Assembly: GCA_905215465.1 (NCBI GenBank)
Contig: CAJMPT010000036.1
Span: forward strand, 1-17,852
Length of the DNA stretch: 17,852 bases
Reading direction: 5' to 3'
Source of the DNA: an uncultured bacterium
GTDB taxonomy: Bacteria > Actinomycetota > Coriobacteriia > Coriobacteriales > Atopobiaceae
Below the pieces are notes generated by a model. The model saw only the letters and a list, made by a program, of their open reading frames with translations. It was not told the origin of the DNA and searched no databases. This document shows positions 13,958-17,852 of the stretch, in pieces (the first letter of the stretch is position 1; every line of letters starts with the position of its first letter). The position numbers and the translations under genes are program-made.

Positions 13958-14725
13958 CTACAGTTCCATCTCAAAGAACTCGCGATAAAGGGCCAGCTCG
14001 TCGGGGGTGTCCTCGCTGGAGGCAAAACTCACGGAGCCCGCGTGGGCCTCGTCGGCCAGAAGGCCGCACTCCCCCAGGCGATGGCGCAGCTGGCGGGCCG
14101 TCCCGGCACCGCCGTCATAGAAGTGCACGTCACCACCCAGGACCTCGGCAATCTGCGTGCGCACGAAGGGGTAGTGCGTGCAGCCAAGGACCACGGAGCC
14201 GACGGTGCCCGCGAAGGAGCCCACGTAGCCGCGGATCATCTCGCGCAGGTCCGCCGCGGCAAGGTCACCCCGCTCGATGCGTCCGGCAAGGCCTGGGCAC
14301 GGGACCGAGATGATCTCGCAGTCGCGCCCGTAGGTGGCGGCAAGCTCCTGGTACTTGTCAAGGCGCAGGGTGATGTCTGTCGCCATGACGAGGATGCGGC
14401 CGTGGCCGGGAGCCTCCGTCGCGGGCTTGAGCGCCGGCTCGATGCCAATGATGGGCAGGTCAGGGTATATGCGGCGCAGCGTGGGGGCGGCAGCCGAGGT
14501 GGCCGTGTTGCACGCTATGACAATGGCCTTGGCGCCGTCCGCCACAAACCGCTCCACGATGTCCTGGGAGAGCTCGAGCACGCGTGCCTCGGTCTTCTCG
14601 CCGTACGGGGCGTTGGCGGAGTCTCCAAAGTAGTGGAAGTCCTCGTGCGGGAGCTCCGCAACCAGGGACCGCAGCACGCTGATGCCGCCGACCCCCGAGT
14701 CAAACACGCCGACAAACCCACTCAC
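13958..14725 (-). CDS. murI: Glutamate racemase
   Basis: MurI makes D-glutamate for peptidoglycan by cofactor-independent deprotonation between two cysteines. The 255-residue protein has FDSGVGG (8-14), GDSANAPYG (34-42), the first catalytic cysteine in ACNTATS (C72), GIEPALKPA (94-102) and the second in GCTHYPF (C182). Length and motif order are normal. The start is GTG at 14725, preceded by GGGAGATGAG. It lies downstream of ygbA on the same strand; the 54-base gap between them is mostly a hairpin, which may separate or attenuate transcription into murI. Confidence 0.96.
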   Translation of the reverse strand: MSGFVGVFDSGVGGISVLRSLVAELPHEDFHYFGDSANAPYGEKTEARVLELSQDIVERFVADGAKAIVIACNTATSAAAPTLRRIYPDLPIIGIEPALKPATEAPGHGRILVMATDITLRLDKYQELAATYGRDCEIISVPCPGLAGRIERGDLAAADLREMIRGYVGSFAGTVGSVVLGCTHYPFVRTQIAEVLGGDVHFYDGGAGTARQLRHRLGECGLLADEAHAGSVSFASSEDTPDELALYREFFEMEL

Positions 14726-14743
14726 GCTCGCTCATCTCCCAAA

Positions 14744-14776
14744 AATGAGAAAAAGGGACAGTCCCCATTTCTCATT
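14744..14776. repeat. 33-bp palindromic hairpin between ygbA and murI (REP-like)
   Basis: Two 16-base arms around a single base pair at 14 of 16 positions: outer AATGAGAA/TTCTCATT and inner GGGAC/GTCCC. On the minus strand it is followed by TTTTGGG, and the inner GGGAC-T-GTCCC by TTTTT, so it could act as an intrinsic terminator of ygbA or an attenuator before murI. From memory, GGGACNGTCCC cores in a TGAGAAA context are common in dispersed REP-type palindromes of many bacteria; I cannot check copy number here. Confidence 0.65.
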
Positions 14777-14779
14777 GCG

Positions 14780-15133
14780 TCATTGATGTGACTGCCTGGC
14801 GCGCAGCGTGTCTATACCGTGACGGACGGTCATGACCGGGTGGCTAAGCAGCATCCTGGGACCAGCATAGCGCATGACGTCCTTGATGGCCTGCCGCTGG
14901 GCGGGCGCGTAGCAGTGCACGCGGCACTGCGAGCAGAAGGTCTTGGTTGCCATGAAGGGGCAGCGGCCGATGCGCGCGGAGGCGTACTCCGTCAGCGCGG
15001 CGCACTCCGGGCAGAGCCGACCGCGAGGGGTCCCGTGGTTTCCGCGGCAGTAGACGCCAATCATCTGCGTGACCACCAGGCGCTCTCGCTCGCGCTTTGC
15101 CTCGACGGCCTCGGGGGTAAGGGGCTTGGACAT
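14780..15133 (-). CDS. ygbA: YgbA-like protein (nitrous oxide-stimulated promoter family)
   Basis: This 117-residue cysteine-rich protein has C29, C41 and C44 (CPEC), C58, C67 and C70 (CSQC) and C74 in HCYAPAQR. It then has the family C-terminus RYAGPRMLLSHPVMTVRHGID. The pattern matches E. coli YgbA, whose gene responds to nitric oxide through NorR and which is linked to recovery from nitrosative stress; the cysteines suggest metal or Fe-S binding. The ATG at 15133 is preferred over an adjacent TTG at 15136; no convincing SD is seen before either. The family match is from remembered motifs; the function in this organism is unproven. Confidence 0.85.
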   Translation of the reverse strand: MSKPLTPEAVEAKRERERLVVTQMIGVYCRGNHGTPRGRLCPECAALTEYASARIGRCPFMATKTFCSQCRVHCYAPAQRQAIKDVMRYAGPRMLLSHPVMTVRHGIDTLRARQSHQ

Positions 15134-15293
15134 CAAAGAGCCAATCAGGTAGGAGGGGCTGACAAGTCAGTCTAGCCTAACTTAGTTGGTACCCCAGCAA
15201 CCATTTCGTCCCTCATATCTACATCGCAGCGTCAAGAAAGAGTACTACCGCCCCAACTGCGGCTACGTAAGATAGAGCGACTCGCAAGTCATC

Positions 15294-15331
15294 AGCGACC
15301 CCAGCGACCTTCACCCGTCGCTGGGATCGCT
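15294..15331. terminator. Hairpin downstream of the DUF4143 ATPase gene
   Basis: A 15-bp stem with one mismatch (AGCGACCCCAGCGAC / GTCGCTGGGATCGCT) and an 8-base loop starts 12 bases past the ATPase stop on the minus strand. There is no clear T-tract on the minus strand and only TTC on the plus strand, so termination is plausible but not assured. Confidence 0.5.
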
Positions 15332-15342
15332 TCATGCGCCGT

Positions 15343-16656
15343 CTACAGCAGTCCTGTCATGTAAAGCGGCAGGTAAAGCACCGAACCCTCGCGGAGCACA
15401 TTGCCGGGATGGAGCACCCTTGCCTCTTTGAGGTGATAGTTCTCCACCAGCATGAGGTTGTCCAATGACGCATGCCTGTGGAAGCCCTTGCCAGACTTCA
15501 CCTCAACGGGAATGACCTCGGGCAGGTTGCGCTTCTCGATGAGGAAGTCAACCTCGCCGCGGCCACGGGTGCTGTAGTAGTACAGGGAGTCCCTCCCCGC
15601 GGCGCGCAGCTCCTGGGCAACGGCATTCTCGAATACCAGCCCCAGATTGAGCGTCTCTGCCCTCAAAAGGATGTCCTCGACATCTTGCGACCCAAAGGTA
15701 GAGAACAACAGGCCGCAGTCGCTCATGTAGAGCTTGAATTGGCTGTTCTCGCATTGGAGCCCCAGCGGAAAAGCGGCATCGCCCACGCGGCGCACCGGAA
15801 TCACGACGCCCGCGTTCTCAAGCCAGTCAAAATCCGGCTGGAGCTGCAGAAAGCGCCGAGTCTTGTCTATGCCAGACACGGCAAACCTCCTGTTCTCCTT
15901 GTTAAGCTGAGCCGGGACCGCATTGAATATGGTCTTGATGCGCCGTGAATGCTCGGGGTCGCGCACATAGCGAGTTATGTCCGCCCTGTACGCATCAAGA
16001 ATTGATTTTTGCCGAGCACGCATTGCCTGCGTGTCTTTTGTAGTGACATACGTCTCAACAGCCTCGGGCATACCTCCGACAAGCACGTAGCGATAGAAGC
16101 AGTCAATCAGACGCTCATGAATGAAATCCGGGACTTCCCTCTCCTCGGCATAGCATTGCCTCACCACGTCCCACAACGTCGGCAAGACGCCGCATGCCCA
16201 GGAGAACTCCTCGAAGTCCATGGGGAACATCTCAACGATGTCGATGGTGCCCACCGGCAGAGAGCGGAAGTCATACGCCTCGACACCAAGCATGGAGCCC
16301 GAGTAGATAACGTCAAAACGTGGGTCGGCAGCCAGATAGCGCATCCAGGTAATGGAGTCGCCACAACGCTGGACCTCATCAAAGAACAAGAGGGTCTTAC
16401 CCTCTTGAAGAGGCTCGGAAGCCAGCGCCGTTATCCTCATCACCAGATCGTCCAAGTTGCGGGCACCCGCGATTATGCCCACGGCATCAGGCTGCTCGAC
16501 GAAGTCAATCTTTATGCTCGACGCATATTGCTCCCGCGCAAAGCGCTCGATTGCAAACGTCTTGCCAACCTGTCTGGCACCCGTCACAAGAAGACCTTGG
16601 TTGCGCTTCGTGCTCTTCCACTCAAGAAGACGCTTGGAGATCTTCCGTTCCAGCAT
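15343..16656 (-). CDS. AAA ATPase with C-terminal DUF4143 domain
   Basis: This 437-residue protein has an N-terminal AAA_14-type P-loop domain: Walker A GARQVGKT (26-33), Walker B LLFFDEVQ (89-96) and a sensor-like IYSGSMLG (117-124). The C-terminal DUF4143 region ends in a segment (GRGEVDFLIEKRNLPEVIPV then EVKSGKG) that resembles a degenerate PD-(D/E)XK nuclease fold. The cellular role of this widespread family is not established; it is common in accessory regions and occurs in many paralogous copies per genome. The ATG at 16656 is chosen over a TTG at 16704 because the latter lies inside the operator-like repeats. GGATGG lies 8 bases upstream. GC content is visibly lower than in the flanking genes, hinting at transfer. 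Confidence 0.9.
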   Translation of the reverse strand: MLERKISKRLLEWKSTKRNQGLLVTGARQVGKTFAIERFAREQYASSIKIDFVEQPDAVGIIAGARNLDDLVMRITALASEPLQEGKTLLFFDEVQRCGDSITWMRYLAADPRFDVIYSGSMLGVEAYDFRSLPVGTIDIVEMFPMDFEEFSWACGVLPTLWDVVRQCYAEEREVPDFIHERLIDCFYRYVLVGGMPEAVETYVTTKDTQAMRARQKSILDAYRADITRYVRDPEHSRRIKTIFNAVPAQLNKENRRFAVSGIDKTRRFLQLQPDFDWLENAGVVIPVRRVGDAAFPLGLQCENSQFKLYMSDCGLLFSTFGSQDVEDILLRAETLNLGLVFENAVAQELRAAGRDSLYYYSTRGRGEVDFLIEKRNLPEVIPVEVKSGKGFHRHASLDNLMLVENYHLKEARVLHPGNVLREGSVLYLPLYMTGLL

Positions 16657-16696
16657 CACTGCACCATCCAATACAACGAGGCTTCTAAGCTGGTAA

Positions 16697-16780
16697 TTCT
16701 GCAAAATGCAGACTTTTTAGAGCCTAATTATTGCAAAATGCAGACTTTAAAATGGCTGATTTCTGCAAAATGCAGACTTT
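16697..16780. repeat. Three 20-bp palindromic repeats with exact 32-bp period upstream of the DUF4143 gene
   Basis: TTCTGCAAAATGCAGACTTT occurs at 16697-16716 and 16761-16780 without mismatch, and at 16729-16748 with two changes near its left end. The core CTGCAAAATGCAG is itself a palindrome. Repeat starts are 32 bp apart (three helical turns), placing them on one face of the DNA. They lie 41-124 bases upstream of the ATPase start, where a promoter must be, so they look like a cooperative operator array. Confidence 0.85.
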
Positions 16781-16882
16781 CTTAGGTTGGCGCCCATCAT
16801 CGATGACGTTAGTTATCGTCGAAGTGCATTTCGAATTGGCACAATCACGCTCATGGCAATAAGCGTCGTAAAGGACTGAACC

Positions 16883-17083
16883 ATGCAAACCCGCATGTCA
16901 CCCGAGTCTCCCGCAACACCCAACGACTGCATTGCACACAAAGCTGGGGACGCAAAGGCACAGCTAATGGCAAGGATCGCGCTAGCCGAAGAAGAACGCC
17001 GCAGCAACAACTCCTTTAATGCCTTTGAAGCACTCAGCGCCATCAAAAAGCGTTATGGACTTCCCGATAACGAAGACGTTTAA
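16883..17083 (+). CDS. Small hypothetical protein (66 aa)
   Basis: An ATG at 16883 follows AAAGGA by seven bases, and the frame closes at a TAA at 17081-17083. The protein is hydrophilic, with a predicted helical stretch (AKAQLMARIALAEEERRSNN) and a C-terminus FNAFEALSAIKKRYGLPDNE that faintly recalls antitoxin-type C-terminal helices. No family is recognised with confidence and no toxin gene adjoins it. It is divergent from the DUF4143 ATPase and shares its lower GC content. The SD and codon usage make it more likely real than a chance frame. Confidence 0.55.
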   Translation: MQTRMSPESPATPNDCIAHKAGDAKAQLMARIALAEEERRSNNSFNAFEALSAIKKRYGLPDNEDV

Positions 17084-17093
17084 GGTCACCGCC

Positions 17094-17130
17094 AAAAAGC
17101 CCCCGGCGAGAAGGGCTTCTCGCCGGGGGC
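17094..17130 (-). terminator. Rho-independent terminator of the ABC exporter gene
   Basis: A perfect 15-bp stem (GCCCCCGGCGAGAAG) with a tight loop is followed on the minus strand by TTTTT. It begins 5 bases after the stop of the ABC exporter gene. Confidence 0.93.
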
Positions 17131-17135
17131 GCGGC

Positions 17136-17852
17136 CTAGCTTACGCGGCCTTGGTCCATGGAGTAGGCCTTGTCGGCTATTGCCATGGTGGAGGGGCGGT
17201 GGCTGATGAGGACCACGGCCCGGTGCCCGCGCTGGTCGGAGAGGGACTTCAGGATCTGGGCCTCGTTGAGGGAGTCCAGGTTGCTCGTGGGCTCGTCCAG
17301 CAGGAGCAGCGGTGCGTCGTGCAGGAAGGCCCTCGCCAGGCCCAGGCGCTGGCGCTCGCCGCCAGAGAGGGTGTCGCCCAGCTCGCCGACCATGGTGTCG
17401 TAGCCGTTGGGCAGGCTGCAGATAAAGTCGTGGACGCTGGCGGCGCGACACGCGGCCTCAAGCTCGGCGTCCGTGGCTTCCGGACGCGCGATGAGCAGGT
17501 TGTCGCGAATGCTGTCGTGGAAGAGGTGGGTGTCCTGCTCCACGAAGGCCTCCGCGTCGCGCAGGGAGCTTGTGGCAACCTCGCGCACGTCCGCGCCCGA
17601 GAGGGCAACGCGGCCCTGGTCAACGTCCCAGAAGCGCATGAGCAGGCGGCAAAGCGTGGACTTGCCGGAGCCGCTCTTGCCCTGGATGCCCACGATCTGC
17701 CCAGGCTCCACGCCGACGCTCACGTGGTCCAAGATCTTCTCGCCAGACGCAGAGGTGCCATCCGCCGATGAGCCGTCAGCATACGAGAAGCTCACATCCT
17801 CGGCGGCAATGCCGTCAAAGCCGGGGCGCGCACCCTCGGAGTCGGGGACCTC
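17136..17852 (-). CDS. ABC exporter, C-terminal ATPase domain (partial at right edge)
   Basis: The frame is open to the right edge; 238 residues are visible before the TAG at 17136-17138. It is a complete exporter-type nucleotide-binding domain: an A-loop region VSFSYADG, Walker A GKSGSGKST, Q-loop EQDTHLFHDSI, signature LSGGERQRLGLAR, Walker B LLLLDEPTSNLDS and switch ISHRPS. Upstream residues (EVPDSEGARP) look like the linker from a fused transmembrane domain, as in MsbA/CydC-type half transporters. An internal GTG at 17795 is not a credible start. The substrate cannot be told from this part. Confidence 0.88.
   Translation of the reverse strand, partial: EVPDSEGARPGFDGIAAEDVSFSYADGSSADGTSASGEKILDHVSVGVEPGQIVGIQGKSGSGKSTLCRLLMRFWDVDQGRVALSGADVREVATSSLRDAEAFVEQDTHLFHDSIRDNLLIARPEATDAELEAACRAASVHDFICSLPNGYDTMVGELGDTLSGGERQRLGLARAFLHDAPLLLLDEPTSNLDSLNEAQILKSLSDQRGHRAVVLISHRPSTMAIADKAYSMDQGRVS

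Noticed and set aside
15190..15285. Short frame ending in a zinc-ribbon-like YYRPNCGYVR
   Set aside because: Only about 30 codons, no SD and only one of the expected cysteines; at most a remnant, not supportable as a gene or pseudogene.
16697..16780. Possible mini CRISPR array (three 20-bp repeats, 32-bp period)
   Set aside because: Spacers are only 12 bases, the repeat core is a simple regulatory-type palindrome, it abuts a promoter region and no cas gene is present.

Overview
The window is a GC-rich (about 65% by eye) bacterial chromosome segment. It has dense gene packing, short intergenic gaps, strong GGAGG-type ribosome binding sites and frequent GTG starts. Composition plus gene content (complete lactate racemase system, MurI, DegV, YgbA, a DUF4143 ATPase) suggests a host-associated Actinomycetota of the Coriobacteriia type (Olsenella/Atopobium relatives). 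That placement is inference; there is no rRNA or other marker to prove it.

The core, about 1.64-12.68 kb, is a self-contained nickel and lactate racemase locus in three transcription units. On the minus strand (6807 down to 1639) lies a five-gene Opp/Nik-type ABC importer: a lipoprotein binding protein, two permeases and two ATPases. The ORFs overlap or nearly touch, and the first ATPase has a histidine-rich N-terminus. Divergent from it on the plus strand is larE-larB-larC-tetR (6960-10446). LarB activates and carboxylates NaAD, LarE adds sulfur and LarC inserts nickel, together making the nickel-pincer nucleotide (NPN) cofactor. Facing this unit, on the minus strand, are larA (the racemase that uses NPN) and larD (a lactic acid channel of the aquaglyceroporin family). 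A perfect 7-bp inverted repeat, CCGAACA-N12-TGTTCGG, sits between the transporter and larE and is the best candidate operator for the TetR-family protein. Compared with Lactiplantibacillus plantarum, the CRP/FNR regulator LarR is replaced by a TetR protein, the ECF-type nickel importer LarMN(Q)O by a Nik-type ABC importer, and the frameshifted larC1/larC2 pair by one larC ORF.

The left flank holds the C-terminal end of an unidentified plus-strand gene, a strong terminator and a HipA-like kinase fused to an N-terminal helix-turn-helix domain. To the right of larA is a 328-bp intergenic region with repeated TTTGC motifs and a 12-bp inverted repeat. Then come degV (plus), a convergent terminator, murI and ygbA (minus; the gap between them is filled by a long hairpin), and a lower-GC patch (about 15.2-17.1 kb). 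The patch contains a DUF4143 AAA ATPase preceded by three palindromic repeats exactly 32 bp apart, and a small unknown plus-strand gene. The window ends inside an ABC exporter gene (minus) that has a canonical terminator.
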